From Nocardia uniformis NBRC 13702 (GTDB taxonomy: Bacteria > Actinomycetota > Actinomycetes > Mycobacteriales > Mycobacteriaceae): 64,000 nucleotides of DNA. Positions 45,262 through 54,456 of the stretch are shown here, one piece after another; positions within the stretch are counted from its first letter, which is position 1, and the number at the start of each line of letters is the position of its first letter. The notes beneath the pieces were generated by a model. The model ran no database searches. It worked only from the letters and a program-made list of their open reading frames with translations, and was not told the DNA's origin. Location: NCBI RefSeq assembly GCF_001613345.1, contig NZ_BDCE01000042.1, positions 1 through 64,000 of the forward strand. Direction: 5' to 3'. The position numbers and the translations under genes are program-made.

Positions 45262-45452
45262 TTCACCTAGTGTTCCACCTCCGGCAACTCGGCGTCACAT
45301 CCAGGGTCGCGGTAGGTGAATCCGCATCCCTTACGCCGCAGGTCATTTCATCAGCGGCGGGCAATCGGCGGCGTAGCGGTAGGTTGCGACCCGCAACCGA
45401 TCCGACCGGCGCATACGAAGCGACGAGGTGGGACAACGGCGGCCACCGGAAG

Positions 45453-45487
45453 ATATTCCTTGACGGGAATATTCTCCATGGTGAATA
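45453..45487. promoter_or_regulatory. Paired palindromes, probable ArsR operator
   Basis: ATATTCC-N6-GGAATAT (45453-45472, perfect) overlaps TATTC-N8-GAATA (45470-45487). They end nine bases before the start of the fused ArsR-SRPBCC gene at 45497. Probably autoregulatory. Confidence 0.65.
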
Positions 45488-45496
45488 CTTTCGGTC

Positions 45497-46342
45497 ATGG
45501 ATCAGATCGCATCGGCACTCGGGGAGCGTGCACGGTGGCGCATTGTCGAGCTGCTCGCCGAGCGGCCCCGGACTGTCGGCGAACTGGCCGAGCTGACCGG
45601 CCTCCGGCAACCACAGACCACCAAACACCTGCAAACCCTGGCTCGCGCGGGTCTGGTCACGGTCTTTCCGCTCGGGCAACGGCGCGTCTACGCGCTCGAA
45701 TCCGCCCCGCTGCAGTCCCTCGAACGGCGGCTGCGGGAATTGACCGAGAGCACCGAGGCGCACCACGGCGAGCGCGACGTCATCGCGCGCTATCGCGCCA
45801 CCATCGACGCGGAATCCGCTGCCGCGGACCGGGAACGATGGGCGGACGGACGCACGTTCTCGTTCGAGCGGGTACTGGCCGCGCCCAGGGACACCATCTG
45901 GCGGTACTGGACCGATCCGGATCTGCTCGCATCCTGGTGGGCCCCTTCGCCTTTGACGATCACCGAGTGCGCCCTCGAGCCGAAGCCGGGTGGTCGCGCC
46001 GTCCTCGAGTACCGCGAGGGCGAGCAGCGGTACCGCTCCGAGGGCCGAGTCCATACCGCGACCGAACCCGAACATCTCGCTTTCGACCTGTCGGTGCTGG
46101 ACGCGGCGGGGGCGGTCTCCTTCACCGGCCACTACGACCTCGCGCTCGCCGCGGTCCCTGACGGGACCGGACTGCGGCTCGGCCTGCGCATCACCGAAAC
46201 GACCGTCGAGGCCGTCCCCTATATCGCCGGGATCGAAACCGGTTGGTGCCAAGTCCTCGACAGACTCACCGACACCATCGGTAAAACACAGCACACCACC
46301 ACATCTGAGCTCACGACCGACAAGAAGGAAGCACAGTCATGA
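45497..46342 (+). CDS. Fused ArsR-SRPBCC regulator
   Basis: 281 residues. Residues 1-95 form an ArsR winged helix (ASALGERARWRIVELLAERPRTVGELAELTGLRQPQTTKHLQTLARAGLV); residues about 120-260 form an AHSA1-type SRPBCC domain (FSFERVLAAPRDTIWRYWTDPDLLASWWAPSPLTI). In the 4421-5186 operon the same domains are separate proteins. The ligand-binding half is fused to the DNA-binding half here, suggesting direct ligand control. Its stop overlaps the next start. Confidence 0.87.
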   Translation: MDQIASALGERARWRIVELLAERPRTVGELAELTGLRQPQTTKHLQTLARAGLVTVFPLGQRRVYALESAPLQSLERRLRELTESTEAHHGERDVIARYRATIDAESAAADRERWADGRTFSFERVLAAPRDTIWRYWTDPDLLASWWAPSPLTITECALEPKPGGRAVLEYREGEQRYRSEGRVHTATEPEHLAFDLSVLDAAGAVSFTGHYDLALAAVPDGTGLRLGLRITETTVEAVPYIAGIETGWCQVLDRLTDTIGKTQHTTTSELTTDKKEAQS

Positions 46343-46935
46343 CCAGCACTGCCCGCAAGGTGACCGCGAATATCAGCCTCACCCTCGACGGCCGCTACAA
46401 CGGTCCCGGCGGCCCCAGCGATCTGAGCGCGATCGTCCCCTACGCGACCACCGATGTCGCGCGCGACCACCTCACCCGCATCTGGGAGAGCGCGACCACA
46501 GCGCTACTCGGCCGACGCAATGCCGAGGGATTCCTCGGGTACTGGCCGTCGGTCGCCGCCGACGACAATGCCGATCCCCGCGATCGCGGATATGCGAAGT
46601 GGCTCGTCGACACCGAAAAGGTGGTCCTCTCCACCACTTTGGCCGAAGCACCATGGGAACGCGCCCGCGTGGTGAATGCCCCCGCCGCCGACGTGGTCGC
46701 CGACCTCCAATCCACCGGCGAGGGCGACATCCTCGTCAACAGCAGCGCGAGCATTATCAAGGCGCTCCTCGCGGCCGACCTGCTCGACCGGCTCTATCTC
46801 ATGATCTGCCCCGAGATCGCCGGGGGTGGCGAGCGTCTGTTCGACGACGGCCTGCCGGGTTCGAAGTGGAAGCTCACCTATCAGGAGGTCGGCGAGCTCG
46901 GCGAGATGGCCGTGGTTTACGACCGCGCCCGCTGA
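46339..46935 (+). CDS. Dihydrofolate reductase family protein (RibD C-terminal-like)
   Basis: This 198-residue protein has the DHFR-like/RibD-C fold: VTANISLTLDGRYNGPGG, ALLGRRNAEGFLGYWP, KVVLSTTLAEAPWE, DILVNSSASIIKALLAADLLDRLYLMICPEIAGGGERLFDD. Usually an NADPH-linked reductase of uncertain substrate. Its ATG overlaps the regulator stop as ATGA, so the two are one operon. Confidence 0.85.
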   Translation: MTSTARKVTANISLTLDGRYNGPGGPSDLSAIVPYATTDVARDHLTRIWESATTALLGRRNAEGFLGYWPSVAADDNADPRDRGYAKWLVDTEKVVLSTTLAEAPWERARVVNAPAADVVADLQSTGEGDILVNSSASIIKALLAADLLDRLYLMICPEIAGGGERLFDDGLPGSKWKLTYQEVGELGEMAVVYDRAR

Positions 46936-46942
46936 TCATCTG

Positions 46943-46962
46943 CGCCGCACCCCGATGCGGCG
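46943..46962 (+). terminator. Hairpin after the DHFR-like gene
   Basis: CGCCGCA-N6-TGCGGCG, seven perfect pairs, eight bases after the stop at 46935. A short but likely terminator. Confidence 0.45.
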
Positions 46963-47287
46963 ACTTCCACTGTCAGGAACGTGGTTTGCCGATCGCGTCA
47001 TGGATGGCCGGGCTGGTGGCCACCCATCGACGCCGTACCCGGCTACCCCCGGCCGCAAACGACGCCCGATGCATGGACCTTCACCGCACCGAAGCCCGAA
47101 ACCATCACCGCCGTTCCGGTGCACCAGCTCCGACGCTGCCGAGCCTTCGACACCCGGCATAGGCATTCTCACCGCTGAGTGGTGCATCAATCCGCTCTCG
47201 GGTGCGCGCCCTGAGCCGTCACGAGCCCGTCCGACGGCACTGTAAGTCGGCCAGTTTCAGCGGCGGGCCGCGGGGAGGCGACGCCTC
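46963..47287. other. Intergenic region without a convincing gene
   Basis: All reading frames here are short and rich in Arg/Pro/His without ribosome sites or family motifs. It may be a decayed gene, but I see nothing I can support. Confidence 0.4.
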
Positions 47288-48262
47288 TTACGAGTCCCCG
47301 CGGTAGCGGGTGGCGATCGCCGCTGCGCGGCTGTGCAGGGAGGTGCGCAACCACTGTGGGGCAAGGGCTTCCGCGTTCGTGGCGAGCTGCCACAGCGCCC
47401 ATTCGGCGTGCCTCGGATCCTGGAAGGTCACCTCCAGCCGCAACCAGCCGTCGGCGTCGGTTGCTTCGGCGCGGACGGCCAGCACGGTATCCACCAGTTC
47501 CTCCCGCCGTTCCGGGTTCACTCGTAGCAGCACGGTGACCTGGTCGCCGCCGGTCCGAAACCGGGTGCTGCGTTCCTTCCAGGCTCGGTCCAGATCGACC
47601 CGGTCCGGTCGCTGCGCGGGCTCCGGGAGTTCCTCGGCGGCCAAGATCCTGGACAGTCGGTAGGTGCGGTCCGCGCCGGACCTCGTGGCCAACAGATAGC
47701 CCTGGCCACGGACGGTGACCAGGCCGATCGGATCCACCGTGCGCCATTTCGCCGCCTGGTCCACTGCCGCGTAGTGGATGCGCAGTTTATGTCCGGCGAA
47801 CACCGCGCGCCGAACCTCGGCTACGACGGCGGCGGGTACCTCCTCGGCGACCCGCCGCCGCGAGAGAATATCGGTCTCCGGGTCGATGAGCAGCCGCTGG
47901 GCCGCGCCGGCGGCGGTGGCTCGATAGCTTTCGGGTAGCGCGTCAACCACCTTGCGCATGGCCGAGGCGAGCGCCGCGCCGAGGCCGAATGCCTGTGCGC
48001 CGCGCCGTGATCCGGCAACCAGCAGGGCGAGCGCCTCCTCGTGGTTCAGCCCGGTGAGTTCGGTCTGGAAGCCGGGCAACAGTGCGAATCCGCCGTGTCG
48101 GCCACGTTCGGCGTAGACCGGGACGCCGGCCGCGGACAGCGCTTCGATATCGCGCAGCACGGTGCGGGTGGACACCTCCAGCTCGCGGGCCAGCGCGGGC
48201 GCGGACAGCCGACCGTGCTGGCGCAGTAGCAGCACCAGCGAGACCAACCGGTCAGCGCGCAT
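47288..48262 (-). CDS. WYL-domain transcriptional regulator (HTH_11 + WYL)
   Basis: 324 residues. The N-terminal DeoR-like HTH (RLVSLVLLLRQHGRLSAPALARELEVSTRTVLRDIEALSAAGVPVYAERGRHGGFAL) is followed by the WYL domain (KLRIHYAAVDQAAKWRTVDPIGLVTVRGQGYLLA) and WCX extension. Similar proteins sense small molecules or damage. The GTATTGC/GACAC nested palindrome at 48277-48309 lies between it and the divergent RidA gene and is its likely operator. Confidence 0.9.
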   Translation of the reverse strand: MRADRLVSLVLLLRQHGRLSAPALARELEVSTRTVLRDIEALSAAGVPVYAERGRHGGFALLPGFQTELTGLNHEEALALLVAGSRRGAQAFGLGAALASAMRKVVDALPESYRATAAGAAQRLLIDPETDILSRRRVAEEVPAAVVAEVRRAVFAGHKLRIHYAAVDQAAKWRTVDPIGLVTVRGQGYLLATRSGADRTYRLSRILAAEELPEPAQRPDRVDLDRAWKERSTRFRTGGDQVTVLLRVNPERREELVDTVLAVRAEATDADGWLRLEVTFQDPRHAEWALWQLATNAEALAPQWLRTSLHSRAAAIATRYRGDS

Positions 48263-48276
48263 GGGAAAATTATGTC

Positions 48277-48309
48277 AGCAATACACGACACAGGGTGTCA
48301 GGTATTGCT
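48277..48309. promoter_or_regulatory. Nested palindrome, probable WYL operator
   Basis: Outer arms AGCAATAC and GTATTGCT and inner arms GACAC and GTGTC share one centre (AGG), with two mismatched bases between the arms on each side. The 33-base element occupies half the divergent gap. Confidence 0.7.
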
Positions 48310-48325
48310 CGAGAGGCTGCCCAGC

Positions 48326-48793
48326 ATGACAAACAAGATGGCCAGCGAGCCAATGGACGTACCTACTGTCGATGGATCGACCGGAACCGATGGGGCCCTG
48401 GAACGGACCGCGGTCAACCCGTGGACGTGGTCGGTGGAGATGGGGTACAGCCAAGGCGAGATAGTCTCCGGGCAGACCCGAACCCTCTACTGCTCCGGGC
48501 AGACCGCGATGAGCGGCGACGGCACGCCCCAACATGCCGGTGACATGGCCGCGCAGCTGGCACTGAGCGTCGACAACCTGGAAGCCGTGCTCAGCGAGGC
48601 CAACATGTCCTTCGCGAATCTCGTTCGACTCAACGTCTACACCACCGACGTCGACCTGCTTTTCCAGCACTACGGCGTGCTGGCGGCGCGCCTGGGCGCC
48701 GCCGGAGTGGCGCCGACCACCACCATGCTCGGGGTGACTCGGCTGGCCATCCCCGGCCTGATGGTCGAGCTCGAGGGAACCGCCGTCGCGTAA
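48326..48793 (+). CDS. RidA family protein
   Basis: About 155 residues. The RidA fold shows as TLYCSGQTAMSGDGTPQHAGDMAAQLALSVDNLEAVLSEANMSFANLVRLNVYTTDVDLL and MLGVTRLAIPGLMVELEGTAVA. The typical catalytic Arg (near VRLNVY) is present. An N-terminal extension of about 20 residues precedes the core. It probably removes reactive enamines or imines. Controlled with the divergent WYL gene. Confidence 0.83.
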   Translation: MTNKMASEPMDVPTVDGSTGTDGALERTAVNPWTWSVEMGYSQGEIVSGQTRTLYCSGQTAMSGDGTPQHAGDMAAQLALSVDNLEAVLSEANMSFANLVRLNVYTTDVDLLFQHYGVLAARLGAAGVAPTTTMLGVTRLAIPGLMVELEGTAVA

Positions 48794-48923
48794 TGCGACC
48801 ACGCCGCCTCCGGCGGGCCGCCCGTCGGAGTGGCTCGCCGGAGGGCGTGAAAACGCGGGCCCGCACGCGATACCGATGCTTCGACACAGTTGTCGCCACC
48901 GAGCTGGAGGCTAACCTGCAAAA

Positions 48924-49430
48924 GTGATGGACGCACTGCTGTTCCTCGACGTCGATGGGCCGCTGATCCCCTTCGGCGGAGGATCCGGGCAGGATTCGGA
49001 CGCTTCGCTCCCCGACAACGGCCCGGGCAGCACGAATCCGCTCATGGCACGGCTCGATCCGGCGCTCGGGCCGCTATTGTCCGCACTTTCCTGCGAACTG
49101 GTGTGGGCTACGACCTGGATGGATGAAGCCAATCGGGTCGTGAGTCCGGCATTGGGCTTGCCGACGCTGACCGTGATGGATTGGCCGGAGTCGCCGGACG
49201 ATCGCATCGACGAATGGTTCGGGTTGCATTGGAAGACTCGCGCATTGGTCGAACGGGCTGGCGGGCGCTCATTCATCTGGATCGACGATGAGATCGGTGA
49301 CGGCGATCGGGAATGGGTTTGCGCGCATCACCCCGGTCGGGCCCTGCTGTACCACGTGGATCACCGGGTAGGACTGCGGCCGAGTGATTTTCAGATCTTC
49401 AGCGCATGGCTCGACTCCGGATCGATGTGA
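48924..49430 (+). CDS. HAD-like domain protein (HAD_SAK_2 type)
   Basis: About 168 residues. It has HAD motif I LLFLDVDGPLIPFG and a late acidic FIWIDDEIGDGD resembling motif IV. Small actinobacterial HAD proteins of the RNA-repair-linked type look like this. GTG 48924 and ATG 48927 are both possible starts. Substrate unknown. Confidence 0.7.
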   Translation: MMDALLFLDVDGPLIPFGGGSGQDSDASLPDNGPGSTNPLMARLDPALGPLLSALSCELVWATTWMDEANRVVSPALGLPTLTVMDWPESPDDRIDEWFGLHWKTRALVERAGGRSFIWIDDEIGDGDREWVCAHHPGRALLYHVDHRVGLRPSDFQIFSAWLDSGSM

Positions 49431-49432
49431 TG

Positions 49433-50443
49433 TCAGCGGTCCGCGGCCTGGCGGCGATCCAGCCATGTGTAGCCGGTAATGAGTGCGGCGATAACGGCGA
49501 ACTGGAAGGCGATATTCGCGGGATGGCCGGATACGGCGACCAGGAACAGGCCGAAGAGCGCGCTTGCCAGGCTGGCGCCGAAACAGAGGGCGAGTTGGTG
49601 TCGTGCAGTCCAGGATCGGCGGGTCCAGCGGCGCACCATCAGTGCTGCTGCGGCGGCGAACACCAGCGCGCCGACCGTCCACCATACGAACGAGATCGGG
49701 CCGCCGATGAAGGCGACCAGGAACAGGGCGAACCAGACGAGACCGGCCGCGAAACCGAATAGAGCCACGATCTTCCGACTCGGGGGCTGTCCCGCGGGCG
49801 CCACGCTTCTACGTTCCCGACACTTCGTACCTGCCCAGAGCAGGCCCGCCACCAGGGCCATGGTGACACCAGCTTGCACCCACGACAGCCGGAAGTCGGA
49901 GCGCAGGAACGAAATCAGCAGGAATGTGGCTGTGCCACAGGCGAAGAGAAAGACCAGCACACCGGCCGAGCGTCGGGATAGCCACGGGGAGCGGCTGCTG
50001 CGCGGGAAGATGAGGTGGACCACCGCGATCGGGATCAGGACGCTCCACACGACGTGGTAGCCGGATACGACAACCGCCCAGAACCAGTTGACCCCCAATG
50101 CGTTTCCGTATACCGGCTCGCCGTCCATGCCGACGGGATTGAAGATGGTTTGCAGGGCGAGGCCCTCTTCGATGAGCGCGAAGGCACAGGCGAGTAATAC
50201 GAGCCCCCAGCCGGTCAGATGCAGCCGTTGCCAGATCTCGCGGATCAGCACGACCCCGGCACCGTAGAAGCACACGATGCCCACCATGCGCAGCGGCTCG
50301 ACAAAATAGCTCAGCCGCAATGACGCCCCGAGAACCTCCCCCAGCACGGGGGCGAGAACGAAGAGCGCGAGCACGGTACGCCGTTTCTCCCGTGCAGCAC
50401 TGGCGGTTTCGCTCGGCGGCAACACGAAAGGCATGCCGCCCAT
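49433..50443 (-). CDS. Polytopic membrane protein, unknown function
   Basis: 336 residues with about nine membrane helices (VLALFVLAPVLGEVLGASL, MVGIVCFYGAGVVLIREIW, LVLLACAFALIEEGLAL, VVWSVLIPIAVVHLIF, GVLVFLFACGTATFLLISF, and others). No family recognised. Convergent with the HAD gene, which ends at 49430, and divergent from TetR at 50482; it is likely a TetR target. Confidence 0.72.
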   Translation of the reverse strand: MGGMPFVLPPSETASAAREKRRTVLALFVLAPVLGEVLGASLRLSYFVEPLRMVGIVCFYGAGVVLIREIWQRLHLTGWGLVLLACAFALIEEGLALQTIFNPVGMDGEPVYGNALGVNWFWAVVVSGYHVVWSVLIPIAVVHLIFPRSSRSPWLSRRSAGVLVFLFACGTATFLLISFLRSDFRLSWVQAGVTMALVAGLLWAGTKCRERRSVAPAGQPPSRKIVALFGFAAGLVWFALFLVAFIGGPISFVWWTVGALVFAAAAALMVRRWTRRSWTARHQLALCFGASLASALFGLFLVAVSGHPANIAFQFAVIAALITGYTWLDRRQAADR

Positions 50444-50450
50444 ATTATCA

Positions 50451-50462
50451 GAGTGGCCACTC
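50451..50462. promoter_or_regulatory. GAGTGGCCACTC palindrome, probable TetR operator
   Basis: A perfect 12-base palindrome centred in the 38-base divergent gap between the membrane protein (start 50443) and TetR (start 50482), with weaker symmetry in the flanks. Confidence 0.6.
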
Positions 50463-50481
50463 CATTAACTATGATGAGGCG

Positions 50482-51126
50482 GTGCCCCGCCCCATCGATC
50501 CACAGCGACACCGCGCCCGACAGCTCCAGATCGTCGACGCCGGCCTGACCGCCTTCGCCGAGCACGGCTATGCGGGCGCGACCACCGCGGTCATCTGCCG
50601 CATCGCCGGTATCGGTTCGGGCACGTTCTTCCACTACTTCCCCACCAAGGACGCGCTCCTGGTGGCCATTCTCGAACAGAGCGCCGCCGAGACCCGTGAG
50701 TTCTTCGAGCAGCAGGCCGATGCGGCCGATCCACGTCGAGTGCTACACGACTATGTCGAGCACGCCGTGTCCGGACTGATAGACCCCCGGGCCGCCGGAT
50801 TCATCTCCGTCGTCGGCGGACTCACTCACCGGCCGGAGATCGCCCGCGCACTGCACGCGGACGACGAAACCGCCCGTACCGCACTGCAAGCCATTGTGCG
50901 GACCGCCCAGCACGATCGGCGCGTCCGCGTCGACGTGGACGCCGAACGGCTCGCCGAGTGGATTGTGCTGCTGCTCGACGGTTTCGCCGCCCGAGTCGCC
51001 ACCAACGACAATTTCGTCGCCGAACGCGAAAAGCACATGCTGAACGAACAGGTCGGATTCCTGCTCGGTGATCGCGCACAGCCGGTGCCGAACGAGGCCG
51101 CACTCCCGCCTCGGTTTCGATCTTGA
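50482..51126 (+). CDS. TetR family transcriptional regulator
   Basis: This 214-residue protein starts at GTG 50482 behind GAGGC. It has the HTH RARQLQIVDAGLTAFAEHGYAGATTAVICRIAGIGSGTFFHYFPTKDALL at residues 10-60 and a helical ligand domain. The start is the first codon that leaves room for the divergent operator at 50451. Confidence 0.88.
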   Translation: MPRPIDPQRHRARQLQIVDAGLTAFAEHGYAGATTAVICRIAGIGSGTFFHYFPTKDALLVAILEQSAAETREFFEQQADAADPRRVLHDYVEHAVSGLIDPRAAGFISVVGGLTHRPEIARALHADDETARTALQAIVRTAQHDRRVRVDVDAERLAEWIVLLLDGFAARVATNDNFVAEREKHMLNEQVGFLLGDRAQPVPNEAALPPRFRS

Positions 51127-51178
51127 GCGAGCGGTCACCCGCGGAGGGTAGGCCATTGACCAAGGAGGGCAGCAAACC

Positions 51179-51322
51179 ATGGCTTTTCGAGACATCATCG
51201 CTCAGCTCCGTCAGGACATCACCACTGCTGAGGATGCCGGTGACGAGCAGACTGTCGCCCGCCTCCGTCGTGAGCTCGACGAGGCGTTACGGCACGGCGA
51301 GGAAAAGGCCGACCAGGAGTAG
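51179..51322 (+). CDS. Small charged protein, 47 residues
   Basis: ATG 51179 follows a very strong AAGGAGG site at a good distance. The product (MAFRDIIAQLRQDI, then ARLRRELDEALRHGEEKADQE) is charged and helical, without Cys or membrane segments. It lies just after the TetR gene. The strong ribosome site and amphipathic helices suggest a real small protein of unknown role. Confidence 0.6.
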   Translation: MAFRDIIAQLRQDITTAEDAGDEQTVARLRRELDEALRHGEEKADQE

Positions 51323-51679
51323 GTCGGGCGACCATCTGCACCCATTGTCGCCGTCGGCGGCTGCTCGGCACCTCAGGTTCGGGCCGGGTAGTCACCGGGT
51401 GCGCGGGTTCGACCGACTCAGCACGGTGCGAATAGGGACTTGTCGTAGGACTTCGGCATGCTCGCGCCGCGGGTCCTGCTCGCGCTGCGGGTCGACCGAC
51501 TGATGTCCGAACATCTTCCGGGAGTTCGATTCTCGACTATCAGGAGCCTGAGCATGGCGGGTCGGGTAGCGGCCGAACCCGGCTGGAAGCCACCGCGGGC
51601 CCGGCGGTTGCGCTACATTCTCTCGGGGCCGCGGCGTGATTCGGGTGCTCGGCCCGAAGCGTGCGCGGGAAGGATAGTA
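51323..51679. other. Intergenic region before the kinase gene
   Basis: The kinase frame extends back to 51458, but that part is Arg-rich, unlike family members, and lacks a ribosome site. I see no other gene or clear element here. Confidence 0.5.
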
Positions 51680-53188
51680 GTGGGTTTGCAGCCGGGGGCT
51701 GTATTTGCCGGGTTCACCATCGAACGCCTGCTCGGCACGGGCGGTATGGGGATGGTGTATCTGGCCCGGCATCCACGATTGCAGCGCCGGGTAGCGCTCA
51801 AGGTGCTCACCAATACCTTCACTGTCGATCCGAAAGCGCGCGCCGCGTTCGACCGCGAGGCGACCCTCGCCGCCGGGCTCGATCACCCGAATATCGTGTC
51901 GGTGTACGACCGCAATGCCACCGAGGATCCGGCGCTGTGGCTGGCGATGCGATATATCGACGGTGGTGACGCGGCCGGACTGCTGAGTGACCATCCGGAC
52001 GGTCTGGACCCCGCACGGGCGGTGCGATTGCTCTCCGATGCCGCGCACGCATTGGATTACGCGCACGCACAGGGTGTGCTGCACCGGGATGTGAAACCGG
52101 CGAACCTGCTCATCGAGAACGACCACCGCGATGGTGAGCGCGCGGTGCTCACCGATTTCGGGATCGCCCGCACCCTCGACGACACCGTCACGCTGTCGGG
52201 TATCGCGGCCACGTTCGCCTATGCCGCACCGGAACGGTTCAGCGAGACGCCCGCCGACCATCGCGCCGATATCTATTCTCTCGGCTGCACCCTGTTTCAA
52301 TTGCTGACCGGGCAGCCGCCGTTCGCGCGCAAGGATCAGGCGGCGGTGATCGGCGCACACCTGACCGCGCCGCCACCCGCGCCGCGCGAGCTGCGGCCCG
52401 AACTTCCCGCCGAACTGGACGCGGTGATCGCGACCGCGCTGGCCAAGTCGCCGCAGGATCGGTATCCCACCTGCGCGGCCCTCGCCGATGCGGCGGCACG
52501 CGCGCTACCACTGTCCGCGGTGACGGCGCGGCCCGAACCCGCACGGCCGGTGGCGGTTTCGAGCGATGCGGCGCTGGAGCAGGTCGCCGCGACGACCGTT
52601 GCCCGCCATGCGGAATTCCCGGGCGACACGCCGGTCGCCAAGGAGACCGCCGCACCGACCGCCCTCCGCGATGCGCAGTCCCCCGTGCGCGCTCAGATTG
52701 CGGACGAGGCGGCCGCGGCGACGGTGGTCCACAACGCGGTATCGCTGGCGAAGGGCGAGCCGCACAATCCGAGCCCGCGATGGTCGGCCGGGCCGGTCAC
52801 TGAACCGACGGCCGACGGTTCGGCTCGTCGTCGGTTCACGGTGGTGTCGGGACTGGTCCTGGCTGCTGCCGGCGTGGCGGTCGTCGCGGCGCTCGCGGTA
52901 CGCGGCGATTCCCCCGCGACTGGCACCACAATATCGACGCCCACTGTGCCACAACAGGTTACGTCCACCACGACGCCGATTCCGAGCAGCACGCCGGTAC
53001 CCTCCGAGCCGCCTCCGGTCGATACCCCGCCCGCCGATCCTCCCGCGCCGGTCGATACCCCGATGCCCGCCGACGAGCCGCCGGTCGAACAGTATGCACC
53101 GACCTACACCGTCCAGCGGCCGGCGAACCCCGCCCCGCAAGCACCAGCGGTAGTACCCCAGACGCGAGCCCACCAGTGGCCGGGCTGA
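51680..53188 (+). CDS. Transmembrane serine/threonine protein kinase (Pkn type)
   Basis: About 502 residues from GTG 51680, which has GGGAAGGA. The kinase domain (residues about 10-275) has GTGGMGMVYLARH (P-loop), VALKVL (Lys ~43), LHRDVKPANLL (catalytic loop) and DFGIARTLDD. A juxtamembrane linker, one membrane helix (FTVVSGLVLAAAGVAVVAALAV near 385-406) and a Pro/Thr-rich external domain follow. Typical of mycobacterial-type kinases that sense envelope signals. Confidence 0.92.
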   Translation: MGLQPGAVFAGFTIERLLGTGGMGMVYLARHPRLQRRVALKVLTNTFTVDPKARAAFDREATLAAGLDHPNIVSVYDRNATEDPALWLAMRYIDGGDAAGLLSDHPDGLDPARAVRLLSDAAHALDYAHAQGVLHRDVKPANLLIENDHRDGERAVLTDFGIARTLDDTVTLSGIAATFAYAAPERFSETPADHRADIYSLGCTLFQLLTGQPPFARKDQAAVIGAHLTAPPPAPRELRPELPAELDAVIATALAKSPQDRYPTCAALADAAARALPLSAVTARPEPARPVAVSSDAALEQVAATTVARHAEFPGDTPVAKETAAPTALRDAQSPVRAQIADEAAAATVVHNAVSLAKGEPHNPSPRWSAGPVTEPTADGSARRRFTVVSGLVLAAAGVAVVAALAVRGDSPATGTTISTPTVPQQVTSTTTPIPSSTPVPSEPPPVDTPPADPPAPVDTPMPADEPPVEQYAPTYTVQRPANPAPQAPAVVPQTRAHQWPG

Positions 53189-53246
53189 ATTCGCAGCGCG
53201 CCGACCGCGCCGATGGCTTCGGGCGGCACCGCTCCATTCCGCGGCG

Positions 53247-53882
53247 CTAGGCACCCCAGCTCGGGGAACGACCGAGGAGTGCGAGGATTCGATCCAGGGT
53301 GGAATCGCCGGACCAGGCCACCTCCGGCGCGAAAGCCGCACCCGGTGCCGTGCGCGTCGCTCCACCGGGAACGAATTCGGCGACCGGGAGCGCGGTCTCC
53401 AACACGTCATCGTCGAAATCCGCTGTCCTGCCCAGGGTTCGGGCGACATCCCAGGTGTGCACGACGTAGTCGATGAAATGGAAGGTGACCGCCTGTTTTC
53501 CGGAGAACTCGAAAGCGGTGGTGAACTCCGGCAGCGGGAACTGCCGAGCCAGTACACCTTCCTCGGCGAAGGCATCGAGCACGTGTTCGGCGGCAGCCCG
53601 GTAGTCGGCGACGGGGTCCGGTCCGAGGGGGCGGGTATGCCAGCGGATCGGATCGCCGTCGCCGTACGCGGCGGCGGCGAATCCTTAGTGCTGGGCGATC
53701 ATATGGGTGAGCAGGCCGTACAGGGTCCAGCTCGCGCAGGGCGTCGGCTTCGCCAGATCGGCTGCGGTGGTATGCGATACGGCTTCGACGGAGGCGCGCA
53801 CGGCGCGTGCGTTCAGCGCGATGAGATCAGCCTCACGCACAAGGGAATCGAAGGTGTGCGACGGCGTGGATTCGGTGGTCAT
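53247..53882 (-). pseudogene. DinB/MDMPI-like (TIGR03086-type) protein, interrupted by an in-frame TAA
   Basis: The frame reads from ATG 53882 (GAGAGGA upstream) as a mycothiol maleylpyruvate isomerase-like N-terminus ending CASWTLYGLLTHMIAQH, then TAA at 53685-53687, and continues in the same frame with GFAAAAYGDGDPIRWHTRPLGPDPVADYRAAAEHVLDAFAEEG and HFIDYVVHTWDVARTLG. Read through, it is a normal-length (about 210 residue) DinB-fold protein. A single nonsense change breaks it; a sequencing error is possible. Confidence 0.72.
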
Positions 53883-53975
53883 GGTTGTCCTCTCGGTACC
53901 CGAACACAGACACTTCGTGTGCATTCGCCTATCATACGCACATGCACATAGTCTGTCGAGTAGTATTTTCTAACC

Positions 53976-54413
53976 ATGCCGGAAGCCAAGCGTCCCGATC
54001 TCGCCGCGATGGTGGCACCGCTCGGCCGCATCCTCATGCAGGCGGAGCTGCCCGTACTCGAGCGCAACGGGCTGACCATGTGGGGTTACAGCGTGCTCCT
54101 GGGCCTCGGCGACGAACCGGTGTACACCCAGGCCGCCTTGGCCAAGAAGATCCATGCGGATAAGACGCGCATTATCGGCGTGCTCGACGAACTACAGCAG
54201 CGCGGCCTCATCCTGCGCGATCCGGACCCGGCCGACCGCCGCGCCCGCCTGATCTCCCTCACTCCGGCCGGGCGGACCGTCCGCGACCGCACGCAACGCG
54301 AGATCCAGGAGCAGGAGGACCAGCTGCTGTCCCAACTGCCGACCGCCGACCGGAAGGCATTCCTGCGCTCACTACAGCGGTTGTCGGAAGCTGTCGCCGA
54401 CCAGCCGGGGTGA
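53976..54413 (+). CDS. MarR family transcriptional regulator
   Basis: This 145-residue winged-helix regulator has TMWGYSVLLGLGDEPVYTQAALAKKIHADKTRIIGVLDELQQRGLILRDPDPADRRARLISLTPAGRTV, the MarR DNA-binding core with its wing. It is divergent from the broken DinB-like gene, which it may have regulated. Ligand unknown. Confidence 0.88.
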   Translation: MPEAKRPDLAAMVAPLGRILMQAELPVLERNGLTMWGYSVLLGLGDEPVYTQAALAKKIHADKTRIIGVLDELQQRGLILRDPDPADRRARLISLTPAGRTVRDRTQREIQEQEDQLLSQLPTADRKAFLRSLQRLSEAVADQPG

Positions 54414-54456
54414 GCGCACGGGTTGCCCCTTGCACCTGTGTCAGGGCTGTCGGCGA

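Noticed and set aside
46963..47287. Several short frames
   Set aside because: No start support, no family resemblance, Arg/Pro-rich.
53883..53975. Possible MarR operator near ACAC-TTC-GTGT and GCACATGC
   Set aside because: Arms are only four bases or poorly matched; not distinguishable from chance.
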